Source: Tardiphaga sp. (GTDB taxonomy: Bacteria; Pseudomonadota; Alphaproteobacteria; Rhizobiales; Xanthobacteraceae). From it: a stretch of DNA of 64,000 nucleotides. Below, in pieces: positions 29,261-39,413 of the stretch. The translations under genes were made by a program, and so were the position numbers. The first letter of the stretch is position 1. Every line of letters starts with the position of its first letter. The notes beneath the pieces were generated by a model. The model worked only from the letters and a program-made list of their open reading frames with translations. It ran no database searches and was not told where the DNA came from. Location of the stretch: contig JASBVG010000094.1 of NCBI GenBank assembly GCA_030147505.1, positions 31,372-95,371 on the forward strand, given 5' to 3'.

Positions 29261-30040
29261 GTGGATCGTGTGACCAATCAGCTTTTCGATCTCAAGGGCC
29301 AGGTGGCCATCGTCACTGGCGGAAATGCCGGCATCGGGCTCGCGATGGCGCGCGGACTGGCGGAAGCCGGTGCGACGATCACGATCGCCGACCGCAATGC
29401 GGACAATTCGGCGCAAGCGCAAGCGTTGCTCGAACGCGATGGTCACCGGGTTCACGCCGCCATTACCGATGTCACCGATGCCGCTTCAGTCGCTGACATG
29501 GTCGCGGCAACGCGCGAACGCTTCGGACGCGTCGATATCCTCGTCAACAATGCCGGGATCAGCATCGCTGCGCCTCTCGAGGAGATGGCGCTCGCCGACT
29601 GGCAGACGGTGATCGACGTCAACATGACCGCGCCGTTCATATGCGCACAGGCGGTCTATCCTGCAATGAAGCAAGGCGGACGCGGCAAGATCATCAATAT
29701 CGCCTCGGTGCTGGCGCAGCTCGGCGCGGGGGGAGCTGCGAACTACGCCGCCAGCAAAGGCGGCATCCTGCAATTCACCCGCTCGCTGGCAACGGCGTGG
29801 GCTGCGGACAACATCCAGAGCAATGCGATCCTCCCTGGCTGGATCGATACCGACCTGACCAGCCGCGCCAAGGAACGCGTGCCGGAACTGCATGACCGCA
29901 TCGTGTCGCGCGTCCCCGCCGCGCGCTGGGGCCGGCCGGACGACCTCGTCGGCGCCGCCGTGTTTCTCGCCAGCGCGGCATCCGATTTCGTCAACGGCGC
30001 GGCACTGACTGTCGATGGCGGCTTCTCCATTCAAGGCTGA
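29261..30040 (+). CDS. SDR family oxidoreductase
   Basis: TGGNAGIGLAMA, NNAG, NYAASKGG, C-terminal TVDGGFSIQG. Confidence 0.93.
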   Translation: MDRVTNQLFDLKGQVAIVTGGNAGIGLAMARGLAEAGATITIADRNADNSAQAQALLERDGHRVHAAITDVTDAASVADMVAATRERFGRVDILVNNAGISIAAPLEEMALADWQTVIDVNMTAPFICAQAVYPAMKQGGRGKIINIASVLAQLGAGGAANYAASKGGILQFTRSLATAWAADNIQSNAILPGWIDTDLTSRAKERVPELHDRIVSRVPAARWGRPDDLVGAAVFLASAASDFVNGAALTVDGGFSIQG

Positions 30041-30061
30041 TTGCGTGCAAAGGACGACACC

Positions 30062-30832
30062 ATGAACAAGGCACTGTTCGATCTCACCGGCCGCGTGGCT
30101 ATCGTCACCGGCGGCAATGGCGGCATCGGGCTTGGCATGGCGCGCGGCCTCGCAGCAGCCGGCGCGTCGATCGTCATTGCCGGGCGAAATCAGGCGAAAT
30201 CGGAAGCGGCCGTGGCCGCGCTGGCAGCAAGCGGCGTGAAGGCCATCGCGCTGGCGGTCGATGTCAATAACACCGCGGATCTGAAGGCGATGGTTGCCGG
30301 CACGCTCAAGGCGTTCGGTCGCATCGACATCCTCATCAACAATGCCGGCATCAATATCCGCAAGCCACCGCACGAGATCGCGCTGGAAGAATGGAATGAT
30401 GTGATCAAGACCAATCTCACCAGCGCCTTCGTCGCATCGCAAGCGGTGCACCCGGCGATGGAAGACGCCGGCGGCGGCAAGATCATCAATATCGGCTCGA
30501 TGCTTTCAATCTTCGGGGCGAGCTTCGCGCCGGCATATGCAGCGAGCAAAGGTGGCATCGTGCAGTTCACGCGCTCATGCGCCATCGCCTGGGCGCCGGA
30601 CAACATCCAATGCAACGCCGTGCTGCCGGGCTGGATCGATACCGAACTCACGCAGAATGCGCGGCGCGAAGTCGATGGCCTGTATGATAAGGTACTGGCG
30701 CGCTCGCCGTCGGGCCGCTGGGGTGCGCCGGGCGACTTTGCCGGCATCGCGGTGTTCCTCGCATCGCGCGCGTCGGACTTCGTCACCGGCGCAGCCATTC
30801 CCGTCGATGGCGGCTTCTCTGTGCAGGGCTGA
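30062..30832 (+). CDS. SDR family oxidoreductase, tandem paralogue
   Basis: TGGNGGIGLGMA, NNAGINIR, AYAASKGG, PVDGGFSVQG; strong similarity to preceding gene. Confidence 0.93.
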   Translation: MNKALFDLTGRVAIVTGGNGGIGLGMARGLAAAGASIVIAGRNQAKSEAAVAALAASGVKAIALAVDVNNTADLKAMVAGTLKAFGRIDILINNAGINIRKPPHEIALEEWNDVIKTNLTSAFVASQAVHPAMEDAGGGKIINIGSMLSIFGASFAPAYAASKGGIVQFTRSCAIAWAPDNIQCNAVLPGWIDTELTQNARREVDGLYDKVLARSPSGRWGAPGDFAGIAVFLASRASDFVTGAAIPVDGGFSVQG

Positions 30833-30844
30833 CCGCGGAGCGCA

Positions 30845-31687
30845 TCACTTCTCCGCGAACAACGCCCTTGCGTTGCCATGGGCGATCTTCTTCGCGATCG
30901 CCGGCGGCAATTGCGCCAGCCAGGCGCGATAGCCGGCCATGATATCGTCATAGCTCGCCCAGCGCTCCGGCACCCAGGTATCGGAGCCGACGAGGAAGCG
31001 ATCAGGATAGGTCTCGAACAGGCGACGCCATTCCGGCGTCAGCTTGCCGCCGCCGTCGACGATACCGCTGCGATAGGACAGCTCGCCCCAGAGTCTCGGG
31101 TACTTCGCGAGCATCGCGGCGACGCGATCGGGCCCGAGGCTGAATCCCGTATGCGCCCAGATGATCTGCGCCTTCGGATTATGACGCATCAGGATTTCGA
31201 CGGCTTCGGCATCGGCGTGAGCGTGCAGATAAAGGTTCTTCTCCACCGCGAAATCGACGGTCTTCTTCACCATCTCCGTATCGGCCGCCTTGCCGGTCAG
31301 ATGGAACTCGCCGACGCCGCGATAGTAACCGCGCTTGTACTCTTCCTGAACGAGATCGAAGATCACGGGATCGTTGAACCACGAGCCGATATCGGCCCGG
31401 ATGCGATAAGGCCGGATGAACGGCACCACCTGCAGACCGCCCGCCTTCCCCTCCGTTTGCTTGTCCATCAGGACATGCGTGCCGGTGTTCGGACGGCTGG
31501 TGGCGAGGATGCCGGTGACGCGGTTGCGCTTGAAGACATCGAGTACTTCGTCCGGCTGATAGTACGGCTTGGGCTCCCAATTATAATGCATATGGGCGTC
31601 GAAGATCTCGATAGGCTCATTGGCTCGAGCAGGCATAATGAGGGATGCGGCCAGAACAATCGCCGCGCTGAAAGCTCTGATCGACAT
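30845..31687 (-). CDS. Exported amidohydrolase family protein
   Basis: Signal peptide MSIRAFSAAIVLAASLIMPARA; IFDAHMHYN, YLHAHAD, IIWAHTGFS, VGSDTW metal-ligand motifs. Confidence 0.82.
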   Translation of the reverse strand: MSIRAFSAAIVLAASLIMPARANEPIEIFDAHMHYNWEPKPYYQPDEVLDVFKRNRVTGILATSRPNTGTHVLMDKQTEGKAGGLQVVPFIRPYRIRADIGSWFNDPVIFDLVQEEYKRGYYRGVGEFHLTGKAADTEMVKKTVDFAVEKNLYLHAHADAEAVEILMRHNPKAQIIWAHTGFSLGPDRVAAMLAKYPRLWGELSYRSGIVDGGGKLTPEWRRLFETYPDRFLVGSDTWVPERWASYDDIMAGYRAWLAQLPPAIAKKIAHGNARALFAEK

Positions 31688-31697
31688 CGCGACGCTC

Positions 31698-34600
31698 CTA
31701 TTCCGCCGCAACGGCGTGCGGACGGCCATCGATCTCGTCGTCCTCGATCTGCGGCTGCAGCTTCCGCTTCAGCTTGCGATCGATGCGATCGAGATAGATG
31801 TAGATCACGGGCGTGATGTACAGCGTCAAGAGCTGCGAGAGGCAGAGGCCACCGACCACGGCGACACCGAGCGGCTGGCGCAGTTCCGCACCGGCGCCTG
31901 CGCCGATGGCGATGGGCAACGTGCCGAAGATCGCCGCGAAGGTGGTCATCATGATGGGGCGGAAACGCAGCAGCGCAGCTTCTCGGATGGCATGTTCTGC
32001 CGACAGGCCGACACGTCGGCGCTCGAGCGCGAAGTCGACCATCATGATGGCGTTCTTCTTAACGATGCCCACCAGCATGACGATGCCGATCATGGCGATG
32101 ACCGACATCTCCATCTTGAACAGCATCAGCGTCAGGATGGCACCGATGCCAGCCGAAGGCAGGCCGGAGATGATGGTGATGGGGTGGATGAAGCTCTCGT
32201 AGAGGATGCCGAGGATCACGAAGGCCGCGAAGACGGCCGCGAGGATCAGCACGCCCTGTCCGCGCAAGCTATCCTGGAACACCTGCGCAGTGCCGGAGAA
32301 ACCGGTCGCGATCGTCACCGGCAGCTTCGAGTCGCTCTCGATCTTCGTGATCTGGTCCACCGCATAGCCAAGCGAATAGCCGGGTTGCAGGTTGAACGAG
32401 ATCGTCACCGCCGGCTGCTGCCCCTGATGGTTGATCTGCAACGGGCCGACCGTTGGCACCAGTTTCGCAACCGCGCTAAGCGGAATGGTCTGGTTGGCCG
32501 CAGTCTTCATATAGAGCTTCGAGAGATCGCTCGGATCGATCCGGAATTGGGGCTGAGCCTCGAGGATGATCTGATAGTCGTTGGTCGGCGTATAGATCGT
32601 GCCGATCTGTCGCGCGCCAAACGCGTTGTAGAGCTGGTTGCGCACCTGATCGACGGTAATGCCGTAGACTGCCGCTTTCTCGCGGTCGATATCGACCGTC
32701 ATCTGCGGATTCTTGATGTAGAGGTCGGTCGTGACGTCGAGCAGACCCGGCACCTTCGAGATCGCCTCGCGCATTTCCGGTGCGAGCCGGTAGAGCTGTT
32801 CGGTGTCGCTGCTCTGCAGGACGTATTGATACTGGCTCTTCGACGGGCGGCCGCCGATATTCAGATTCTGGATACTCTGGAAGAAGGCCTGCAAACCCGG
32901 CACCGCCGTCGCCTTCTGGCGCAGACGCGCCATCACCACCGGCGCCGCATCGCGTTCCTTCTTCGGCTTCAGCGCGACGAACAGACGACCATAATTGGCG
33001 GTCGCGTTGGGGCCGCCGGATCCGACCGTGGAGTTGATGTAATCGACGGCCGGATCGGATTTGAGAACGTCCACCAGCGCCTGCTGGCGCACCTTCATCG
33101 CTTCGAACGATGTGTCGGTGGCGGCTTCGGTGATGCCGGTCAGAAAGCCCGTGTCTTCCTGCGGAAAGAAACCTTTCGGCACGACCATGTAAAGCCAGAT
33201 GGTGCCGCCGAGGGTGGCAAATGTCACCATCAGCATTACGGCCTTGTAGGCCAGCACGCGGTCAAGAGTCCATTCGTAGCCACGCAACCAGGCGGCGAAC
33301 ATGTGTTCGAACATACGCAGGACGATATTGTCCTTGTGATCGGGATCATGCGCCTTGAGGACGCGCGCGCACAGCATCGGTGTCAGGGTCAACGACACGA
33401 AGCCGGAGACGATGATGGCCACCGAGATCGTGACGGCGAATTCGCGGAACACGCGGCCGACGATGCCGCCCATCAGCAGCACCGGGATGAACACCGCGAT
33501 CAGCGAGAAGGTGATCGAGATGATCGTGAATCCGATCTCGCGCGCGCCCTTCAGCGCCGCTTCGAACGGTTTCATGCCGTGTTCGATATGGCGAACGATG
33601 TTCTCCAGCATGACGATGGCGTCATCCACCACGAACCCGACCGACAGCGTCAGTGCCAGCAGCGTCATGTTGTTGATGGAGTAATCCAGCATGTACATGA
33701 CGGCACAGGTACCGAGGATCGAGATCGGCACCGCCAGCGCCGGAATGAACGTCGCCGAGGCCGAGCGCAGGAACAGGAAGATCACGATGATGACCAGCAC
33801 CACGGCGATCAGCAGCGTCTCTTCGACATCGGCAACGGCCTCGCGAACCGAGACCGATCGGTCCATCATTGTACTGACCTCGACCGAAGCCGGGATCTGC
33901 GCCCGCAGCGAGGGCAGGCGCTCGCGCACGGCATCGACCACGGCAACGGTGTTGGCGTCGGGCTGCTTTTGGATCGCCAGCACGATGGCACGCTGGCCGT
34001 TCAGCCATGTCGCGACCTTGTCGTTCTCGACTGCGTCATAGACCTTTGCGACCTCGCATAGATTCACCGGCGAGCCGTTGCGCCACGCCACAACGATCTG
34101 GCAGTAGTCCGCCGCCTTGGTCATCTGCCCCGAGGCCTGCAACGAGATATCCTGTTTCGGCCCGTTCAGCGTACCGACCGGTGTCGAGGAATTCGCGCGC
34201 GACACGGCGGTCCGGATATCCTCCAGTGACAAGCCGCGGGCCGCAGCCGCTTCCGGATCAGCCTGGACGCGGATGGCAAATTTCTGCGTGCCATAGATCA
34301 GCACCTGGGCGACGCCTGGAATCTGCGACAGCGCCTGACCGATCGTGATGTCGCCGAATTCGTTCACCGACGACAGCGGCAACGTGGCCGAACTCAGCGA
34401 AATGAAAAGGATCGGGAAGTCGCCGGGATTCACCTTGCGGAAACTAGGCGGGATCGTCATTTCGATCGGCAATCGCCGCTGCGCGATGGTGAGCGCGGTC
34501 TGCACGTCCAGCGCTGCCGCATCGATGTTGCGGTTGAGATCGAACTGAATGGTGATCTGCGTCGTGCCCTGCGACGACGATGATGACATCGACGAGATGC

Positions 34601-34826
34601 CGGCAATAGTGGAGAGTTGGCGCTCGATGACGCCGGCTACGGAGGCTGCCATCGTATCTGCGCTGGCGCCGGGCAGTGTTGCGGTCACCGCGATGGTCGG
34701 AAAATCGACCTTGGGCAGCGCCGATACCGGCAGCAGACGGAAGCCGAAAATGCCGAAAGCGATGATGGTCGCGGTGATGAGGGTCGTCATCACCGGCCGG
34801 CGGATACAGAGCTCCGACAGCGTCAT
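31698..34826 (-). CDS. RND multidrug efflux permease (MdtB/MdtC/HAE1 type)
   Basis: 1042 aa; SELCIRRPVMTTLIT N-terminus, GFVVDDAIVMLENIVRH, paired TM repeats. Confidence 0.95.
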   Translation of the reverse strand: MTLSELCIRRPVMTTLITATIIAFGIFGFRLLPVSALPKVDFPTIAVTATLPGASADTMAASVAGVIERQLSTIAGISSMSSSSSQGTTQITIQFDLNRNIDAAALDVQTALTIAQRRLPIEMTIPPSFRKVNPGDFPILFISLSSATLPLSSVNEFGDITIGQALSQIPGVAQVLIYGTQKFAIRVQADPEAAAARGLSLEDIRTAVSRANSSTPVGTLNGPKQDISLQASGQMTKAADYCQIVVAWRNGSPVNLCEVAKVYDAVENDKVATWLNGQRAIVLAIQKQPDANTVAVVDAVRERLPSLRAQIPASVEVSTMMDRSVSVREAVADVEETLLIAVVLVIIVIFLFLRSASATFIPALAVPISILGTCAVMYMLDYSINNMTLLALTLSVGFVVDDAIVMLENIVRHIEHGMKPFEAALKGAREIGFTIISITFSLIAVFIPVLLMGGIVGRVFREFAVTISVAIIVSGFVSLTLTPMLCARVLKAHDPDHKDNIVLRMFEHMFAAWLRGYEWTLDRVLAYKAVMLMVTFATLGGTIWLYMVVPKGFFPQEDTGFLTGITEAATDTSFEAMKVRQQALVDVLKSDPAVDYINSTVGSGGPNATANYGRLFVALKPKKERDAAPVVMARLRQKATAVPGLQAFFQSIQNLNIGGRPSKSQYQYVLQSSDTEQLYRLAPEMREAISKVPGLLDVTTDLYIKNPQMTVDIDREKAAVYGITVDQVRNQLYNAFGARQIGTIYTPTNDYQIILEAQPQFRIDPSDLSKLYMKTAANQTIPLSAVAKLVPTVGPLQINHQGQQPAVTISFNLQPGYSLGYAVDQITKIESDSKLPVTIATGFSGTAQVFQDSLRGQGVLILAAVFAAFVILGILYESFIHPITIISGLPSAGIGAILTLMLFKMEMSVIAMIGIVMLVGIVKKNAIMMVDFALERRRVGLSAEHAIREAALLRFRPIMMTTFAAIFGTLPIAIGAGAGAELRQPLGVAVVGGLCLSQLLTLYITPVIYIYLDRIDRKLKRKLQPQIEDDEIDGRPHAVAAE

Positions 34827-34830
34827 GGCG

Positions 34831-35955
34831 TCAGACCCCGGCCTTGCGGTTGCGGGCTTCGACCTGCGCGCCCTGCGTCAGCAGCAACTGGCCATCCACA
34901 ACCACATCCTCGTTACCGGACAGGCCGGTGGTGATCACCGATTGCCCCTGGAAGGTACGATCCACCTCCACCGGCTGCATCTGGGCCTTGCCGTCCTTTA
35001 CGACGAACACGAAATTGCCGGTCTGGCTGCGCTGCACGGCGACGGTGGGCACCGTGACGCCCTCCTCAACCCGTACGATCAGTTTGGTCTGCACAAGAAT
35101 GCCAGGCCACAGGATCTCGCTGGCATTGTTCATGATGCCGCGGACCGTGACCATGCCTGTAGTGGAGTCCACGGTGTTCTCCACCATGGCGACCTTGCCG
35201 GTCTCGGAGCGCTCGCTGTTTGGGATCGTTGCGATCACCCTGGTGGTGCCCGCAGCCATCGCATCGCGCAGATCGGCGAGCACGCGCTGCGGCACCGTGA
35301 AGGTCACGTAAACCGGCGCCATCTGGTTGATGGTGGCGAGCGGAGCGGTGTCGGCAGGCCGCACGAAATTGCCGACCTTTACATTGGCGGCGCTGATCCG
35401 GCCGGAGAACGGCGCACGGATCGTGGTGTAACTCTTCTGGACCTTGAGATTGTCGAGAGCGGACTGATCCGCCTTGATGGTCCCGGCAAGGATGTCCGAT
35501 TGGGTTTTCGCATTGTCGAGGCTAACCTGCGTGGTCGCGCCCTTGCCGATCAGATCGGCGAAGCGGCGAACGTCACGCTCAGCGCCGGCGAGCTGCGCCT
35601 GATCGCGCGCCAGCGTGCCCTCGGCCTGTTCGATCTGGGCGTCGATCTGGCGCGAATCGAGAGTGAAGAGCAGATCGCCTTCATTGACCTTGGCGCCGTC
35701 CTCGAAATGCACGGAGGTGATGGTGGTCTCGAGCCGGGACTTTAGCGCGACCGAGGAGATCGGGGTCACCATGCCAATGGCGTCAACATCGACCGGCACC
35801 GGCTTGCGCTCGGCTTTGGCAAGCTCCACGGCGACAACGCGCGCACGGGCTTGGGATGGCGCCTTGTCACCGCCCATCCATTGGGATCGAGTGACATAGC
35901 CAGCGACGGCGACGCCTCCGATGAAGAGTAGAGCGATCAGCGTTTGTTTCTTCAT
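34831..35955 (-). CDS. RND efflux periplasmic adaptor (membrane fusion protein, MdtA-like)
   Basis: HlyD-like lipoyl/hairpin and barrel regions; adjacent to the RND permease. Confidence 0.93.
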   Translation of the reverse strand: MKKQTLIALLFIGGVAVAGYVTRSQWMGGDKAPSQARARVVAVELAKAERKPVPVDVDAIGMVTPISSVALKSRLETTITSVHFEDGAKVNEGDLLFTLDSRQIDAQIEQAEGTLARDQAQLAGAERDVRRFADLIGKGATTQVSLDNAKTQSDILAGTIKADQSALDNLKVQKSYTTIRAPFSGRISAANVKVGNFVRPADTAPLATINQMAPVYVTFTVPQRVLADLRDAMAAGTTRVIATIPNSERSETGKVAMVENTVDSTTGMVTVRGIMNNASEILWPGILVQTKLIVRVEEGVTVPTVAVQRSQTGNFVFVVKDGKAQMQPVEVDRTFQGQSVITTGLSGNEDVVVDGQLLLTQGAQVEARNRKAGV

Positions 35956-36135
35956 GTGGCCTTCGTCACCTGTAACAATCTTTTGGTCGGCGCTCGGGTG
36001 TCGCTCCCCGGTTTCCGTCCCTGGCTGTTTTCTCGGCGCCTGTGCGCTTTAGGCTTAAAGCGTATCATGACGCCGCGGGGGATGGTATGCCAACGCGACG
36101 CAATTTTGCCATTGTTGTTACCGGAATCCCAGCAG

Positions 36136-36927
36136 ATGAGAATTGCCACCTGGAACGTGAATTCCATCCGCCAGCGGCTGGACCATCTGCTGACCTGGCT
36201 GCAGGAATGCCAGCCGGACATCGTGTGCCTGCAAGAGATCAAATGCATGGACGACGCCTTCCCGCGCGACCCCATCGAGGCGCTCGGTTACAACGTCGTC
36301 ACTCACGGACAAAAGACGTTCAACGGCGTCGCCCTGCTCTCGAAATATCCGCTCGATGAGGCCACCCCTCGCCTCGCCGGCAACGATCTCGACGAGCACG
36401 CCCGTTTCATCGAAGGCGTCGTATCGCTGAAGTCTGGCGTGGTCCGCGTCGCCTGTCTGTATCTGCCGAACGGCAATCCGGTCGAAACGGACAAGTATCC
36501 CTACAAGCTGCGCTGGATGGAGCGGCTGCGCGAATTCACGAAGCTCCGCCTGAAGACCGAGGAGCCGCTGATCCTCGCCGGCGACTTCAACGTCATCCCC
36601 ACCGCGCGCGACGTCCACAATCCGGCAGCCTGGATCAACGACGCGCTGTTCAAGCCGGAGACGCGCGAGAGCTTCCAGGCCCTGCTCGGCCTCGGCATGA
36701 CCGACGCGCTGCGTGCGGTCACGGACGAAGCGCGCCAATATACGTTCTGGGACTATCAGGCCGGTGCCTGGCAGAAGAACTGGGGCATCCGCATCGACCA
36801 TCTGCTGCTGTCGCCGCAAGCCAGCGATCGCCTGATTGATGTCGGTATCGACAAATATGTTCGCGCCTGGGAGAAACCGAGCGATCACGTCCCGGTGTGG
36901 ATCGATCTCGATCTGGAAGCGGCATAG
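36136..36927 (+). CDS. xth: Exodeoxyribonuclease III
   Basis: MRIATWNVNSIRQRL, CLQEIKC, AGDFNVIP, WGIRIDHLL, SDHVPVW; start reset to 36136. Confidence 0.95.
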   Translation: MRIATWNVNSIRQRLDHLLTWLQECQPDIVCLQEIKCMDDAFPRDPIEALGYNVVTHGQKTFNGVALLSKYPLDEATPRLAGNDLDEHARFIEGVVSLKSGVVRVACLYLPNGNPVETDKYPYKLRWMERLREFTKLRLKTEEPLILAGDFNVIPTARDVHNPAAWINDALFKPETRESFQALLGLGMTDALRAVTDEARQYTFWDYQAGAWQKNWGIRIDHLLLSPQASDRLIDVGIDKYVRAWEKPSDHVPVWIDLDLEAA

Positions 36928-37147
36928 GTCATCCAAAATGCTCGTCTATATTTCGGAGTGCGAACTCTACGGCACCTGAATACTGAATCACGGGCGGCAA
37001 CTGTCCGAACATGGGACAATCGCCCTTCAAGTTCGGGTAATTCAGCACCTCCACGCAAAGTTCATGCTCACCATTGCGTGTACTGTATTGACTTATCAAC
37101 CGCCTTGAGTGAACGATCTCTGCGTGTGTTTTCGGGAGAGTACGCCC

Positions 37148-37714
37148 ATGCCCGTCTGGCAGGAACTCGTCACGGTCTATCGCGGTCACACCGGCAAGTC
37201 GGCCCAGCTGAAGGTCGCATCGCTTGCACAATGGATATTGGAATCCAGTCGCGGGACACGTTCTCTCGCAAAGGATCATCTGAATTTTGCCGGCCTCACC
37301 TATCGAGACGAGATGGCCGCATATGCGACCCCGGTGACCTATGCGAGCGCCGATCACGAACCGACTATCTACTGCAAGTTCGCATCGCTCACGAATTTCA
37401 TCGAAGGCTACTGGCATTTCATCACCAGCCCTGCAGCGCCCTACAATAAGTGGCAGGACTACAGCACCGATTCCGCCGGCTACATCTCGTATATTGCGGA
37501 CACTGGCGATCGTCCGGTTCCGGGCTACGTCGCCGACGTATCGCGGTTGTTTCCCGAAGCAACAACACTTCTCGGACCCACGCCGGGCGCAGCACCGAGC
37601 GGCTTCGCTTCAAGAACGCGCAGATCGACACCCTCACCATCCGCACTGAGATCGTGCAGAAATCGCAATTTCCTGAATCGTCCGATCGTCCGCCCGCCCA
37701 TGTGGAAGCTGTAG
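37148..37714 (+). CDS. Glucosaminidase-domain protein, probable frameshift near the 3' end
   Basis: KVASLAQWILESSRGTRSLAKDHLNFAGL..ASLTNFIEGYWHFI; C-terminal about 45 residues have noncoding-like codon usage. Confidence 0.6.
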   Translation: MPVWQELVTVYRGHTGKSAQLKVASLAQWILESSRGTRSLAKDHLNFAGLTYRDEMAAYATPVTYASADHEPTIYCKFASLTNFIEGYWHFITSPAAPYNKWQDYSTDSAGYISYIADTGDRPVPGYVADVSRLFPEATTLLGPTPGAAPSGFASRTRRSTPSPSALRSCRNRNFLNRPIVRPPMWKL

Positions 37715-37750
37715 CAGCCTTTATGCTTCGCGCTGCTAGCTTCGATAAGC

Positions 37751-38569
37751 TTAGTCCCGCCTGCCCTGCACCCAGTGCTCGAGCATCTGGAGGGCCATGG
37801 CACGGTCGTCTTCGGAGGCCTTGGCGATGGCCTTCGCGTAGCTGTCGCGGATCCAGGTGTCGTCAGGGCCGGCATTGTCACGGGCAAGCGTCAGCCACAT
37901 CAGACCGCGGGCCATCTGGCGCGGAAGCATATCGCCATTGAACAGCATCTGGCCGAGCAACGCCTGAGCCTGATGCTGGCCCTTCTGCGCAGCGAGGCCG
38001 AGCCAGCGCACGCCATACTTGGCGTCGCGCGGCGTCCCAATGCCCTTCAAATAGAGCCGGGCCAGATCATATTGGGCATCGGCATTGCCAAAATAGGATG
38101 CGGCGTAAGAGAACATCTCACGCGCCCGCTCGGTATCCGCCTTGATCTTCGAATTCGGAATGCCGTCGAGATAGTAACGGCCGAGCGCGACGAAGGCATT
38201 CGCGACGATCGCCGCCTGCGGCGCCGATGGCGAATCTTCGGCATGAGCATTGGCGATGCGGCTGAAATATTCGAAAGCGCGCAGATCGTCCTGGGCGACC
38301 CCGTTGCCATCGGCATACATCCGGCCGAGCTTCCATTGGGCGATGGGATGGCCGCCTTCCGCGGCGTATTGCAGCGCGGTGAGAGAATTGTCCACTTTCG
38401 CCGCGGGCTTCCTGGCAATCGGAGCCGACGCCCCCGGCAGCACGGGAACCAGGGACGGCGTGGCGTCACTGCCGCCGACCGGCGAGCCGTCGAATGCCAG
38501 AGCAGGTCCGGCCGCAACGGCCGCGCTCAAAGCTAACACCACGAAAACAATACGCTCAAATATCCGCAT
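37751..38569 (-). CDS. Sel1-repeat exported protein (ExoR-like)
   Basis: Signal peptide IVFVVLALSAAVAAGPALA; Sel1 repeats (AQWKLGRMYADGNGVAQDDLRAFEYF, AQYDLARLYLKGIGTPRDAKYGVRWL). Confidence 0.87.
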   Translation of the reverse strand: MRIFERIVFVVLALSAAVAAGPALAFDGSPVGGSDATPSLVPVLPGASAPIARKPAAKVDNSLTALQYAAEGGHPIAQWKLGRMYADGNGVAQDDLRAFEYFSRIANAHAEDSPSAPQAAIVANAFVALGRYYLDGIPNSKIKADTERAREMFSYAASYFGNADAQYDLARLYLKGIGTPRDAKYGVRWLGLAAQKGQHQAQALLGQMLFNGDMLPRQMARGLMWLTLARDNAGPDDTWIRDSYAKAIAKASEDDRAMALQMLEHWVQGRRD

Positions 38570-39137
38570 AACTATGGTTCTCAAGGTCGCCGCCCGAGAG
38601 GCTCCAGGCGCCCGCACTGGTAAATTCTACCTGCTTCGTAAAAGTCTCATGAGTTCCCGACGCGTGGTTGGTCGCGCAAGCCACATGTTTGGACGCGCGT
38701 ACTTCAAATCCGCGGTCAATCAACTTTTCGTTAGAAAATCCGGTTGTGAACGAGGCCGCAATCGTCCGTCCGCCACTCACCTTCACAACATCGTCTTGCA
38801 TGACGGTCCATTCGTCGGCCGAAAGCAAAATGCTCTGGTGGAAATGTGGCTTCACGGCCGTCGAACTCTCCGCAATCGCCCAGCCCGCACCGGCGAAGCC
38901 CTGCGGGACGTCCTGATCGAGTCTTGTTGTTGTCAGCAACGGGATACTGACAAATTCCAGTATGTCTTTGACAACATCACGGCTGACTGAGTGCAAACCG
39001 GAGACAAACGGAGTCTTTTTGAAGATTTCGGAAGATCTGGACATCGCACGGCGTCCGGCAACGAACGGCCTTTGCCCACCCGTCGCCCCTTGGCGACCCG
39101 GCATGTGCGAATTGATGTTCGTCCTGACGTCCATCAC
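38556..39137 (-). CDS. Hypothetical ORF overlapping the start of the Sel1/ExoR-like gene
   Basis: 193 aa open frame with no recognised domain; stop overlaps the downstream ATG. Confidence 0.3.
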   Translation of the reverse strand: MMDVRTNINSHMPGRQGATGGQRPFVAGRRAMSRSSEIFKKTPFVSGLHSVSRDVVKDILEFVSIPLLTTTRLDQDVPQGFAGAGWAIAESSTAVKPHFHQSILLSADEWTVMQDDVVKVSGGRTIAASFTTGFSNEKLIDRGFEVRASKHVACATNHASGTHETFTKQVEFTSAGAWSLSGGDLENHSYADI

Positions 39138-39413
39138 GAACCTGGTTTCTCAGGCCGCTCCAAGGATCCGGGACAATCCCTTTGACATCCCGCCGATCTC
39201 GAAGCGTTCAGCCTTCTGGCTGACGAGAAATGATCTCACGAAGGCGTGTGGCCAAATAGCGGCAGCTGCAAGAGCCACCGTCTGACAGGGTTAAATGTTG
39301 GGGAACTGTGACAATGGAGACACAGGCGTTGCCCGGTAGCAACCATGGTCAGCCGCGTAGACCCAAGGGCGCTCGCGGACAGCGAGCACCCGGGATAACG
39401 GTGTTGGGCCAGA

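Noticed and set aside
31620-34061. 813-aa plus-strand ORF
   Set aside because: Antisense to the RND permease; rich in H/R/D/Q low-complexity typical of shadow ORFs.
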